A stretch of DNA of 64,000 nt, taken from contig CACEFQ010000004.1 of NCBI GenBank assembly GCA_902558885.1, positions 119,533 through 183,532 of the forward strand, read 5' to 3'. Both the position numbers and the translations under genes were made by a program. A model generated the notes under the pieces. It did no database searches, had not been told where the DNA came from, and worked only from the letters and a program-made list of their open reading frames with translations. This DNA comes from an uncultured SAR116 cluster alpha proteobacterium. Lineage in GTDB: Bacteria; Pseudomonadota; Alphaproteobacteria; Puniceispirillales; Marisalimonadaceae. Shown here piece after piece: positions 7,727 through 19,226 of the stretch. Position 1 is the first letter of the stretch. The number at the start of each line of letters is the position of its first letter.

Positions 7727-9658
7727 TTAAACTTTAAAAATATACTTAAATATATCTCTTGCTATTGGAGCAGCAACAGATGAACCACTTCCTCCATGTT
7801 CCACTACTACTGTTATTGCATATTTTGGTTTTGAAGCAGGCGCATAACCGACAAATAATGCATGATCTCTTTTTTTCCAAGGTCTATCTTCATTTTTAAT
7901 TAGGCCCTTTTCTCTTTCTGCTTCAGATATTCTTACCACTTGAACAGTCCCAGTTTTTCCAGCCATTTCAATTTTTTTTGAACCAATTTTATATTTTCTT
8001 GCAGTTCCATTAATTCCTGTAACAACCTTTTCCATAGATTTTTTGACAAAATCTAAGTGCTGAGAATTTATTTTCAAAAGATCAAATCTATTTTGGTTTT
8101 TATTCATTATTAATGTTGGGGTGATTGAAAAATTACCATTAGCTATTCTTGATACCATTGTTGTTAACTGTAGAGGAGTAGTAAGTAAATATCCTTGACC
8201 AATAGATGCATTTAATGTTTCACCCATTGACCATTGTAATCCATCACGTTTAAGCTTCCATTTAATATTTGGGACGACACCTTTAGACTTGCTATTAATT
8301 TCAACATCATAAGATTGACCCAAGCCTAGTTTTTTCATCATCAATGCTATTTTATCAATTCCAATCTTTAAACCTAATTCGTAAAAATAAACGTCACATG
8401 ATTGTTCAATTGCTTCCATCAAATTTAATTTTCCGTGACCATCTTTAGCCCAGCAATGAAATGAGCTAGAACCTATTTCTTTTAGACCATTACAGTAGAA
8501 CTTAGTATTATAATCAATTATACCATGTTCTAAAGCTGCAAGTGCAACAGCCATTTTTATTGTTGAACCTGGTGGATAAACACCAGACATACTTCTATTT
8601 AAAAGAGGTGATCTAGAATTATTTTTAAGATTATTCCATGCATTAATATCTAAATCGTTTGAAAAAATGTTTGGGTCATATCCAGGACTAGATACAGAAC
8701 ATAAAATTTCTCCATTTTCAATATCCATTACAATAAGTGAACCAGATTGTGGGTTTACAATTCTATTCTTCTTATCTTTATAAAGATAATCTGTACCATC
8801 AAAATTTATATTTTTTGTCTTTTTAATTTGTTTCTTGATGTTATCATTTTTTAAAGAAATTAATGTATTGTTACCTCTTTCAAACCTCTCAATTGCGAAA
8901 GCTTGAAGCCCCATATCTAATGATGTTTGTATATCATTTCCTGCTATGGTATTTTCGTAAATTTGTGATGCAATTATGTGACCTTTAGATGTTACCTCAT
9001 TTCTTTTTCTACCAAACTTTCCTCTTAAATCTTTATCAAAAAATTGTTCTAGACCAGTCTTTCCTACTTCAAGCCAGGCAGTATTGGGTTTAATTTTTAT
9101 ATCACTATCTTTTTCAGAATATGGTCCAACATAACCTGTAATATGACCTGCAATAATACCTTGAGGATAAACTCTTTTCTTAGTCATTAAAAAGCTTACT
9201 TCAGGAAATTCAATACTTCTAACAGCTAATTTTGAAACATCTTTTTGTGATAACTTTTTAGTTATCAAAATTTCTTCAGCAAAACTTTTTTTATTAGATT
9301 TTATTTCTTCATAAAAGTTATTTAAATCTTTCTGATTAATATTAACAATTGTTAAAATTCTTTTTATTACATCATCTACGTTTACATTTTTGTTCCATTT
9401 AAGGACTAAAGAAAACCCATCCATATTACCTGCAAGTAATCTCATTTTGCGATCTAATATTCGACCCCTTTCAGGGGGTATCATGTGAAAATTGAATTGA
9501 TTATTATCTGAAAGTTTCTCATATTTTCTATTTTCTATCATTTGTAAATCAAAAAATCTCCAACCTATTGAACCAACTACTACTCCCTTGAATATTGATA
9601 ATAAAAAAAATCTTTTTGAGATTGTTTTTTCTAGATTTTTTTGACTTTTATTTTTCAT
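7727..9658 (-). CDS. mrdA: Penicillin-binding protein 2 (peptidoglycan transpeptidase)
   Basis: PBP2 cross-links peptidoglycan during elongation. The 643-residue protein has one N-terminal membrane anchor (about 18-40), a dimerisation/pedestal region, and a transpeptidase domain with the three active-site motifs: STIK in YPPGSTIKMA (nucleophile Ser), SCD in EQSCDVYFY, and KTGT in MAGKTGTVQ. Length is normal. It lies 3 bases after mreD and 13 before rodA, so the five elongasome genes are one transcription unit. Confidence 0.96.
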   Translation of the reverse strand: MKNKSQKNLEKTISKRFFLLSIFKGVVVGSIGWRFFDLQMIENRKYEKLSDNNQFNFHMIPPERGRILDRKMRLLAGNMDGFSLVLKWNKNVNVDDVIKRILTIVNINQKDLNNFYEEIKSNKKSFAEEILITKKLSQKDVSKLAVRSIEFPEVSFLMTKKRVYPQGIIAGHITGYVGPYSEKDSDIKIKPNTAWLEVGKTGLEQFFDKDLRGKFGRKRNEVTSKGHIIASQIYENTIAGNDIQTSLDMGLQAFAIERFERGNNTLISLKNDNIKKQIKKTKNINFDGTDYLYKDKKNRIVNPQSGSLIVMDIENGEILCSVSSPGYDPNIFSNDLDINAWNNLKNNSRSPLLNRSMSGVYPPGSTIKMAVALAALEHGIIDYNTKFYCNGLKEIGSSSFHCWAKDGHGKLNLMEAIEQSCDVYFYELGLKIGIDKIALMMKKLGLGQSYDVEINSKSKGVVPNIKWKLKRDGLQWSMGETLNASIGQGYLLTTPLQLTTMVSRIANGNFSITPTLIMNKNQNRFDLLKINSQHLDFVKKSMEKVVTGINGTARKYKIGSKKIEMAGKTGTVQVVRISEAEREKGLIKNEDRPWKKRDHALFVGYAPASKPKYAITVVVEHGGSGSSVAAPIARDIFKYIFKV

Positions 9659-9661
9659 GAG

Positions 9662-10186
9662 CTAACTTTTAATTAATCGAAACACAAAACTAAAAAAATT
9701 TATACTAGTTTTTATAATGGGATAGAGTATTAAAGTAATTCCTATGTGAAAGAAAATAGGACTTAATTCAATTAAAGAAAAACTTATTATCAAATTAAAT
9801 AAAAAAACAATGCCAAATGAAAAAATAAATATTATTGTAAAATATATCCATTCTTCTTGATTCTTTTTATTAATCTTTTCCAAAATCATATTCTCCGTAA
9901 AATATTTAAATAAGAGAAGAAAGATTGAAGTGGTTCCCAGATTATTTCCAATCATTATGTCATGCAAAAAACCTGTAAAGAATAAAATCATGTTGGATGG
10001 ATTTACATTAAATCTAACTATGCACAAGTAAATTACTATTGATATTAAACTTGGAGTTGAAATTTCAAACATTGAAAAAAAACTCAAGGATTTTTGAAAA
10101 TTCAATATACATAATAAAAAAACAAAAAATAAAATGGTTATTGAAAATTTATATAAATTGTAAAAATTTTTGTTGTCTTTTATCAA
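9662..10186 (-). CDS. mreD: Rod shape-determining protein MreD
   Basis: MreD is a small polytopic membrane protein of the elongasome. This 174-residue ORF is a run of hydrophobic segments with few conserved residues, typical of the family, and is identified mainly by position: its start overlaps the mreC stop by four bases (ATGA type) and mrdA follows by 3 bases. The segment FFTGFLHDIMIGNNLGTTSI matches the MreD core (F.GL..D...G..LG). Confidence 0.9.
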   Translation of the reverse strand: MIKDNKNFYNLYKFSITILFFVFLLCILNFQKSLSFFSMFEISTPSLISIVIYLCIVRFNVNPSNMILFFTGFLHDIMIGNNLGTTSIFLLLFKYFTENMILEKINKKNQEEWIYFTIIFIFSFGIVFLFNLIISFSLIELSPIFFHIGITLILYPIIKTSINFFSFVFRLIKS

Positions 10187-11118
10187 TCTTCTGGGCTTTC
10201 AATTACTCTTTTTCCGCTTAAATTTAAACCTTTCAAATTTATAGATGATTCAGGTTTTTGTAATGGTGCAAAACCATCAAAAGTTTTTAAAGATAAAGGT
10301 TGGAATGTTTTATTAGTAATTATAGAGATAAAAGTAAGCCTGTGGAAATCAACGATTGGCTTAACATAAAATTTACCAGAAAAACTTTTTACAATTTTTC
10401 CAACATTTATACCAGAAGGCAATCTACCCCCATGTCCAGATGTTTGTACAACTTCACCATCTATGGGTTCAGCTTTTGAGGATAAAAATTTTATTTTTAG
10501 TAAATTCCCACTCTGTCCTTGAACAACAGCAGGCCAATTACTGTTAGTTAAATATACTGGAATCATAGAATTAATATCTATTAATAATAAAATTCTGCTT
10601 GTCTTTAAGCTAACATTAACTACATATCCAACTAAACCAAGAGAAGAAATAGCTGGTTGTCCAACTTTAATACCATAATCTTCACCTGCATTTATTAAAA
10701 CAGTATTAGCAAAAATACCACCAGGTGCTGTTATAGCTCTTCCAGTAATAATTTTATTTTTTCTTTCGGGTAAGACTTTAAGTAATTGTCTTAGCTCCAA
10801 CAATTCAAGCTCTTGACTAGATGCCTTACTATTAATCACTTTAAGTTTTCTAACCTCACTTTTTAGTCTAATATTTTCTTCTCTAAGAGAGCCAGCAGAT
10901 TTTACATCTTCAAATACTCCAGCTATTTCTTTAACAGGTTTATTTAAAGCAAATGTAACAGGTGCTAAAAAATCAGATAGAAAAGCCTTAATATTCCTTA
11001 TAGCGATAAGATCTAATTTTCCTAAAAACACTAAAGTTAGGCACAATAATATTAAAATAAAGTTAAAATTTTTATTACTTTTAAATGATTTTAAATTTGA
11101 CGGCTTACCTGAAACCAT
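10183..11118 (-). CDS. mreC: Rod shape-determining protein MreC
   Basis: MreC is the bitopic periplasmic scaffold that activates PBP2-RodA. The 311-residue protein has an N-terminal cytoplasmic stretch, one membrane segment (about 19-42), a coiled-coil region (REENIRLKSEVRKLKVI near 98-116) and the beta-rich C-terminal domain with GLVGYVVNVSLKTSRILLLID. It lies between mreB and mreD, overlapping the latter by four bases. Confidence 0.94.
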   Translation of the reverse strand: MVSGKPSNLKSFKSNKNFNFILILLCLTLVFLGKLDLIAIRNIKAFLSDFLAPVTFALNKPVKEIAGVFEDVKSAGSLREENIRLKSEVRKLKVINSKASSQELELLELRQLLKVLPERKNKIITGRAITAPGGIFANTVLINAGEDYGIKVGQPAISSLGLVGYVVNVSLKTSRILLLIDINSMIPVYLTNSNWPAVVQGQSGNLLKIKFLSSKAEPIDGEVVQTSGHGGRLPSGINVGKIVKSFSGKFYVKPIVDFHRLTFISIITNKTFQPLSLKTFDGFAPLQKPESSINLKGLNLSGKRVIESPED

Positions 11119-11152
11119 CTTCTCTCACTCATAATTAATTTTTTGTTAAGTA

Positions 11153-12202
<1,050 letters not shown>

Positions 12203-12286
12203 CTATAAGGTTTTTATAGGTTGAAAATGAAATAATTCATAAAATTATATTCGAACTAATAACTTAAATCAAAGAATTAATAAATA

Positions 12287-13306
<1,020 letters not shown>

Positions 13307-13375
13307 TTAAAACTCCTTGTATTTAAATTAATTATTGCGATCTTATTATCGGGTTTGTTCTTATTAACAGGAATG

Positions 13376-13927
13376 TTAAATTTGTTCTAGTACTTTTGTT
13401 TCTGTTTTATTGCCTCTTGAGATAGCAGACACACCTGTTCTTGAAATTTCTGTATCTCCAAGTGAACGCATTAAATCAATGAAAGCATCTAATTTACTTG
13501 GCTTTCCAGTAAGTTCAAAAACAAAACTTGATAATGTAACGTCAAGTGTTTTAGCTCGAAAAGTTTCAGCAATTCTAAGTGCTTCAACCCTATTAGCACC
13601 TTTAACGACGAGTTTAACTAGTGCAAGTTCACTTTTTATAAATAGTCCCTCTAGAGTTAAATCTCTTACTATGTGTACAGGAACAATTCTTAACAGTTGT
13701 GATTTTATTTGTTCAATTGTCATTGATGTTCCTCTTGTGACAAGTGATATTCTTGATAAATTTCGAATTTTATCTATTTCAGTAACAGTTAAGCTTTCTA
13801 TATTATAACCTCTTCCAGAGAAAAGACCGATCACCCTTGCTAATGTACCAGGTTGATTGTCTACAACTAAAGATAATGTTCTTGAAGTTTCAACTTCTTT
13901 AAATTCATTTTTTTGATATACAGACAT
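13376..13927 (-). CDS. ilvH: Acetolactate synthase small (regulatory) subunit
   Basis: The small subunit activates IlvB and confers valine feedback inhibition. The 183-residue protein has an N-terminal ACT domain (LSLVVDNQPGTLARVIGLFSGRGYNIESLTV, about 19-49) and the C-terminal small-subunit domain ending FIDLMRSLGDTEISRTGVSAISRG. It lies 12 bases after ilvB, implying one transcript and balanced subunits. Confidence 0.96.
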   Translation of the reverse strand: MSVYQKNEFKEVETSRTLSLVVDNQPGTLARVIGLFSGRGYNIESLTVTEIDKIRNLSRISLVTRGTSMTIEQIKSQLLRIVPVHIVRDLTLEGLFIKSELALVKLVVKGANRVEALRIAETFRAKTLDVTLSSFVFELTGKPSKLDAFIDLMRSLGDTEISRTGVSAISRGNKTETKVLEQI

Positions 13928-13939
13928 TTTTAGCTAACC

Positions 13940-15697
13940 TTATACTAGTGCAAGACCTTCATTTGAAGTATCTTTATCGTTATCATCAGAACTTAAAATC
14001 ATCTCATTATGTGCAGCCCCCGATGGTATCATTGGAAAACAATTTTCCTCCTTTTCCACTCTAATATCTGCGATGACAGGCCCCTTAATGTTTATCATTT
14101 CATCAATGGTAGCTTCTAAATTATTAATATTATCCACTCTCAAGCCAGTAATACCAAAAGATTCAGCTAGTTTTACAAAGTCTGGCAATGATGCTGTGTA
14201 GCTTTCGCTGTATCTAGATCCATGGTTTAACTCTTGCCATTGTCTAACCATGCCCATCCATTCATTATTTAAAATAAATATTTTAATAGGCAGTTTGTAT
14301 TGTACAATTGTAGAAAGCTCTTGCATGTTCATTAAAAAAGAAGCTTCACCTGAAATATCAATAACTAATGACCTTGGGTGAGCAATTTGAACACCAACAG
14401 ATGATGGAAGTCCATATCCCATCGTACCTAATCCACCAGAAGTCATCCAATGGTTAGGTTTTGAAAATCCAAAATATTGCGCTGCCCACATTTGGTGTTG
14501 ACCTACTTCCGTTGTAATATAGGTGTCAAAGTTTTTAGTTTGTTCATATAAAGATTTAATAGCTTGTTGGGGTTTGATATTATTTCCAATTTGTTTAAAA
14601 CCTAATGAATCTTTATTTTTCCATTGAGTTATTTGAGACCACCATTTTGTTTTTGGTTTAATTGTTTTTTGGTTATGAAGTTTTTTTATTTCTTTTACTA
14701 ATGCTGACAATACTTCTTTGCAATCACCAACAATCCCATAATCAACAGAAACAATTTTATTAATAGATGATTTATCAACGTCAATATGCACTTTTTTAGA
14801 GTTGGGAGCAAATGCGTTTAATCTACCAGTTACCCTGTCATCAAAACGCGCTCCTACATTAAGCATAACATCACAATTATGCATAGCTAAGTTTGCTTCA
14901 TATGTTCCATGCATACCTAACATGCCTAAAAAGTTTTTATTTGTATTTGGTACACAACCTAAACCCATAAGAGTAAGTGTTACTGGACAGTCTAATATAT
15001 TTACTAATTCAGTTAAAAGTTTAGATGCTTGTGGTCCAGAATTAACTACACCACCTCCTCCATAGATTATTGGTCGTTCTGCCTGTAATAGTAGCTTAGC
15101 AACTTTATTAATTACATTTTCATCCAGTGTTGAAGAGTGATTATTATATTTTTTTATTTTAGAAATTTTATTTACATATTTTATATTTGTAAGTTGTATA
15201 TCTTTTGGTAGATCAATAAGAACTGGCCCCGGCCTTCCTGAAGAAGCAATTTCAAAAGATTTATGAATAATCTCACATAATTTATTAGCATCTTTAACTA
15301 AATAATTGTGCTTTGTACATGGTCTTGAAATGCCCGTTGTGTCAGCCTCTTGAAAAGCATCGGTACCAATTAAATGAGTAGGTACTTGTCCACTTAAACA
15401 AATGATTGGTATAGAGTCCATTAATGCATCTGTTAACCCAGTAATTGCATTAGTTGCGCCCGGACCAGAAGTAACTAAAACACAACCAACCTTGCCAGTT
15501 GACCTAGCATAACCTTCTGCAGCATGCACAGCTGCCTGCTCGTGCCTGACTAATATGTGTTTAATTTTTTTATTTTCAAACAATGCATCATAAAGAGGAA
15601 GCACAGCTCCCCCAGGATATCCAAAGATTACCTCAACTCCATTATCAACTAAGGCTTTAATTACTGCCTTTGCGCCACTCATGTAATTTAGTGTCAT
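13940..15697 (-). CDS. ilvB: Acetolactate synthase large (catalytic) subunit
   Basis: IlvB is the ThDP- and FAD-dependent enzyme joining pyruvate to pyruvate or 2-ketobutyrate, the entry to valine, leucine and isoleucine. Motifs: VEVIFGYPGGAVLPLYDALF with the catalytic glutamate in VRHEQAAVHAAEGYAR, and a ThDP-binding GEASFLMNMQELSTIVQYKLPIKIFILNN (the usual GDGSF reads GEASF here). The ORF track starts at a TTG at 15715 without a clear ribosome site; the ATG at 15697 is preferred, and a later ATG five codons on is also possible. Operon with ilvH and ilvC. Confidence 0.95.
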   Translation of the reverse strand: MTLNYMSGAKAVIKALVDNGVEVIFGYPGGAVLPLYDALFENKKIKHILVRHEQAAVHAAEGYARSTGKVGCVLVTSGPGATNAITGLTDALMDSIPIICLSGQVPTHLIGTDAFQEADTTGISRPCTKHNYLVKDANKLCEIIHKSFEIASSGRPGPVLIDLPKDIQLTNIKYVNKISKIKKYNNHSSTLDENVINKVAKLLLQAERPIIYGGGGVVNSGPQASKLLTELVNILDCPVTLTLMGLGCVPNTNKNFLGMLGMHGTYEANLAMHNCDVMLNVGARFDDRVTGRLNAFAPNSKKVHIDVDKSSINKIVSVDYGIVGDCKEVLSALVKEIKKLHNQKTIKPKTKWWSQITQWKNKDSLGFKQIGNNIKPQQAIKSLYEQTKNFDTYITTEVGQHQMWAAQYFGFSKPNHWMTSGGLGTMGYGLPSSVGVQIAHPRSLVIDISGEASFLMNMQELSTIVQYKLPIKIFILNNEWMGMVRQWQELNHGSRYSESYTASLPDFVKLAESFGITGLRVDNINNLEATIDEMINIKGPVIADIRVEKEENCFPMIPSGAAHNEMILSSDDNDKDTSNEGLALV

Positions 15698-15766
15698 TTT
15701 ACTTAATACTTTCAATCAAAAAAAATATTAGTTACCAACATTTTTTTTAGTAGTCAACTTTATATT

Positions 15767-15804
15767 ATAAAATTATAAATTTTGTTATTTATTTATAATT
15801 TTAT
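15767..15804. repeat. 14-bp perfect AT-only inverted repeat between miaA and ilvB
   Basis: ATAAAATTATAAAT (15767-15780) and ATTTATAATTTTAT (15791-15804) are exact reverse complements around a 10-base loop, overlapping the miaA stop. An AT-only stem is weak as a terminator; it could protect the miaA transcript end or bind a regulator ahead of ilvB. Some of this symmetry may simply reflect base composition. Confidence 0.5.
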
Positions 15805-16727
15805 TTCATAAAAATTGTTTTATATGGAATAAAATTATGTGTGAACCATGTGATTTGCCTTTTAACATATCTTCTCGTATCCCTCTTACTTAACCTAACG
15901 GCCTCTTCAAGGGACATTTTTTGGTCTAAATAACTTAACAACCACTTTACTCCAAGACTTTTTGCAACTGGGAGCGACCTATCAATATTAGAGTCATATA
16001 TTTTTTTAACCTCCTCAAGTGCTCCTTTTTCAAGCATATTATCAAATCTCAATTCGCATCTTTTATAAATTAACTTTCTTTCTGAATTAATTAAAAAACT
16101 ATAAATATTTTTTTTTATAGAACCTTGCCTAGGCTTTTCGTACCAGAATGTCATATTTTTCTTAGTTTGAAGAAAAACACCATATGATCTTAATAATCTA
16201 TGTTTATCAGTATTCTTTGCTACAAATTCAGGGTCAATCTTGAAATTTAATTCCTTAAAACTATCAATTCCAATTTCATTTAACTTTAATAAGCTCTCTT
16301 TTTTAATTTCTTCTCTAAGTCTTGGAATTGGAGCTAAACCATTAATAACTGCATTTAAATATAATCCCGAACCTCCAACCAAAATTGCTGTTTTTTTTAT
16401 TTTTTTTACATCTAAAAGTACTTTACTCAATTGTTGCAACCAATCAGCAATTGAATAATTTCTCTGAGATTTAACGTATCCATACAAAAAATGAGGAATT
16501 TGTCGCATATCTTCTTCTGAAGGTCTTGCTGACAATAATTTTAGGTCTTGATAAACTTGAACGGAATCAGCATTAATCAAAACTCCATTAATTTTTTTTG
16601 CTAATTTCATTGCTAACAATGATTTACCTACACAGGTAGGTCCAGTAATAATAAGAAGATCTTTCTTATAATTATACTGATTTTTAGCAAGATCAAAAGA
16701 TGCTTCAACATTTAATAAACTGGACAT
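15801..16727 (-). CDS. miaA: tRNA dimethylallyltransferase
   Basis: MiaA adds a dimethylallyl group to A37 of tRNAs that read U-starting codons. The 308-residue protein has a P-loop GPTCVGKS (about 29-36), the catalytic-site NADSVQVYQDLKLLSARPS, and VGGSGLYLNAVINGLAPIP. The C-terminal KRDTRRYVKRQITWF motif is characteristic. It starts 29 bases from the divergent serB, so both share a short promoter region. Confidence 0.96.
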   Translation of the reverse strand: MSSLLNVEASFDLAKNQYNYKKDLLIITGPTCVGKSLLAMKLAKKINGVLINADSVQVYQDLKLLSARPSEEDMRQIPHFLYGYVKSQRNYSIADWLQQLSKVLLDVKKIKKTAILVGGSGLYLNAVINGLAPIPRLREEIKKESLLKLNEIGIDSFKELNFKIDPEFVAKNTDKHRLLRSYGVFLQTKKNMTFWYEKPRQGSIKKNIYSFLINSERKLIYKRCELRFDNMLEKGALEEVKKIYDSNIDRSLPVAKSLGVKWLLSYLDQKMSLEEAVRLSKRDTRRYVKRQITWFTHNFIPYKTIFMK

Positions 16728-16756
16728 AATTATTACAATAATATAATTAAATTTTC

Positions 16757-17671
16757 ATGATAGAATACCTATTAATATCAAATACAAAAGAAAATAAAAT
16801 TAGTAATTTTTATTTGGATTTAGTGTCATCTCATATAGAAAAATCAACAAATGAAAAAGTTTCCTTTAGAGAATTAAGTTTTAGAAAAGCCTATGAGTGG
16901 GGATTAGTTTCAACTAAATATGATTCAAAACTTAAAAAAATCATGTCTGATTTTCAATTAAATTATGAAATTGATTGTAATTTTATAAAAACAACCGAAA
17001 AAAGAAAGAAAAAGTTACTTATAGCTGATATGGATAGCACAATTATTAAAGAAGAAAGCTTGGATGAACTTGCAAGACAAATTGGTAAAGAAAAAGAAGT
17101 TAGTTTTATTACCAATGAAGCTATGAATGGTAGAGTAGAATTCAAAAAAGCTCTGATAGATAGAGTTGCCATTTTAAAAGGAAATTCTACAGATATTTTA
17201 GAAACTTTAAAAAAAAATATAAATATTAATGACGGAGCAAAGGAATTAGTTAAAACAATGAATATGAATGGATCAATAACTGTTCTAGTTTCTGGCGGTT
17301 TTACCTTTTTAACTGAATATTTAAAAGAATTATTAGACTTTAAATATACTCATGCGAACACACTCCAAATCATTCAAAAAGAATTTCAAAAATTTGAAAT
17401 AACTGGAAAAGTTGAGGAACCAATTTTAGACAAAAAAGCCAAACTTGAATACTTAAATACATACGTTAAAAAATATAACCTTAATTATAATGATACAATA
17501 TGTGTTGGAGACGGAGCAAACGATATTGAAATGATAAATCATGCCGGTATAGGAGTGTCTTACTATGGTAAAACTGCCCTTAATAAGGCAGCCGACATAC
17601 ATTTCAATAATACAAGTTTATTGGGCTTGTTATATGCTCAAGGTTATTCAGATAATGAAATTTTTAAGTAA
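16757..17671 (+). CDS. serB: Phosphoserine phosphatase
   Basis: SerB performs the last step of serine synthesis. It is a HAD-family enzyme: the nucleophile and general acid are Asp91 and Asp93 in LLIADMDSTII, followed by motif II VSGGFTFLTEYL and motifs III/IV in DKKAKL and CVGDGANDIEMINHAGIGV. About 85 N-terminal residues form the regulatory region seen in longer SerB proteins (304 residues total). It ends 7 bases before the convergent degP-like gene. Confidence 0.95.
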   Translation: MIEYLLISNTKENKISNFYLDLVSSHIEKSTNEKVSFRELSFRKAYEWGLVSTKYDSKLKKIMSDFQLNYEIDCNFIKTTEKRKKKLLIADMDSTIIKEESLDELARQIGKEKEVSFITNEAMNGRVEFKKALIDRVAILKGNSTDILETLKKNININDGAKELVKTMNMNGSITVLVSGGFTFLTEYLKELLDFKYTHANTLQIIQKEFQKFEITGKVEEPILDKKAKLEYLNTYVKKYNLNYNDTICVGDGANDIEMINHAGIGVSYYGKTALNKAADIHFNNTSLLGLLYAQGYSDNEIFK

Positions 17672-17678
17672 CGAAGTT

Positions 17679-19121
17679 CTATTTTAGTTCTAATGCTACA
17701 AACTTAGTTCCATTTTCTACTTTTACTAAAAACAACAAGGCTTTTCTTTTTTGTTTCACTGCATTTTTGATGGCATCATCTATAACATTTATAGAATTTA
17801 CTTCTATCTGACCAACTCTTATTATGACCATACCTGGATTTAAACCAGCTTGCTGAGCTGAACTATTATCTTTAACAGATGTTATAACTACGCCAACATC
17901 AATGTCACTAAGTTTGTACTTTGATTTATTTTGGTCAGACAACTCTTCTGCAGTGAACCCTAGTTTATCGTATTCTTTAGCTTTAACATTCTTTTTAGAA
18001 GTTTTACCAATCAAGTTTTCTTTTTCAGCTAATTCAAGTTCACCCAAGGTAACATTTAGTGTTAATTTTTTCCCATTTCTCAAAATTACTATTGGAACAG
18101 ATTTACCTACAGGGGTACCAGCTACGACTTTCGGAAGTTCTTTCATACTTTTAATTTCAGTATCATTAAATTTAATTATAACATCACCTGTTTTGACACC
18201 AGCTTTGTCAGCAGGACCTCCTGCAGTTGCAGAAGATACTAGAGCTCCTCTAGCAGTTTTCATACCCAAACTTTCTGCAATTTCATCTGAAATTTCTTGA
18301 ATTAAAACACCAAGCCAACCTCTTTTTGTTCTACCATATTGCTTTAATTGATCAGTAACCTGTTTTGCTAAATTTGATGAAACAGCAAAACCTATTCCTA
18401 CCGAACCGCCAGATTGTGAAAAAATAGCAGTATTAATCCCAACAACGTTACCCTTCATATCAAATAATGGTCCACCAGAATTACCCCTATTTATAGATGC
18501 ATCTGTTTGAATGTAATCATCATATGACCCAGAAAGATTTCTTCCTCTCGCGGATACTATGCCAGCTGTAACTGTACCACCAAAACCAAAGGGATTTCCT
18601 ATTGCCATTACCCAATCGCCAACTCTAAGCTTATTAGAATTACCAAATTTTACAGCTTTAAGTTTTCTATTTTTTGGATCAATTTTTAAGAGAGCAACAT
18701 CAGTTTTAGGATCTTTACCTACCACAGTAGCTTCAAATGAAGTGTCATCATATAAAATAACCATTATTTTTTCAGCATTATCAATAACATGGTTGTTAGT
18801 AATTACGTATCCTGATTTGTCGATAATAAAACCAGAACCTAATGATTGAGCTCTTCTTTTTTTATTTTCAGGTTTATCAAATTGTTTAAAAAAATCTTCA
18901 AAAGGAGAGCCTGGTGGGAAAGATGGCATTTCTCTTGATTTTTGTTGAATAACTGTAGTTGTTGATATGTTAACAACAGAAGGGCTTAATTTTTCAGCTA
19001 AATCAGCAAAGCTTTCTGGAGCACTTTTTGCGTTTGCAACATTTAACGTTAACAACAAAATTGTTAGACTAGCAATTATGGAAAATTTATGATTATTTTG
19101 AAATTTAAACATGTAAGACAT
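17679..19121 (-). CDS. degP: Periplasmic serine protease, DegP/HtrA family (Do)
   Basis: This is an envelope quality-control protease and chaperone. It has a signal peptide (hydrophobic 14-26, likely cut after ANA near 31), then a trypsin-like domain with the full triad: His111 in NNHVID, Asp141 in KTDVALL and Ser215 in RGNSGGPLF. Two PDZ domains follow (about 255-345 and 380-475). The 480-residue length fits DegP/DegQ types; which one cannot be told here. It follows hflC after a likely terminator, a common alphaproteobacterial order (hflK-hflC-degP). A second Met four codons in is an alternative start. Confidence 0.93.
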   Translation of the reverse strand: MSYMFKFQNNHKFSIIASLTILLLTLNVANAKSAPESFADLAEKLSPSVVNISTTTVIQQKSREMPSFPPGSPFEDFFKQFDKPENKKRRAQSLGSGFIIDKSGYVITNNHVIDNAEKIMVILYDDTSFEATVVGKDPKTDVALLKIDPKNRKLKAVKFGNSNKLRVGDWVMAIGNPFGFGGTVTAGIVSARGRNLSGSYDDYIQTDASINRGNSGGPLFDMKGNVVGINTAIFSQSGGSVGIGFAVSSNLAKQVTDQLKQYGRTKRGWLGVLIQEISDEIAESLGMKTARGALVSSATAGGPADKAGVKTGDVIIKFNDTEIKSMKELPKVVAGTPVGKSVPIVILRNGKKLTLNVTLGELELAEKENLIGKTSKKNVKAKEYDKLGFTAEELSDQNKSKYKLSDIDVGVVITSVKDNSSAQQAGLNPGMVIIRVGQIEVNSINVIDDAIKNAVKQKRKALLFLVKVENGTKFVALELK

Positions 19122-19159
19122 TTACTCACCATTAAGTTATTTTAATAAATATATATATA

Positions 19160-19181
19160 TAAAAAAGGCCCTTTTAAGGCT
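19160..19181 (-). terminator. Likely intrinsic terminator of hflK-hflC
   Basis: Read on the minus strand, GCCTT-AAAA-GGGC (with one G-T pair) is followed at once by CTTTTTTTAT. It lies about 45 bases after the hflC stop and before degP, so degP may have its own promoter or depend on readthrough. The stem is short (5 bp). Confidence 0.5.
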
Positions 19182-19226
19182 GAATTAAGCAATTGATATG
19201 TCGATTTATAGACATAATAAATTTAA

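Noticed and set aside
13410-13808. 132-residue plus-strand ORF over ilvH
   Set aside because: Shadow of ilvH, whose ACT and small-subunit motifs are clear; no start signal.
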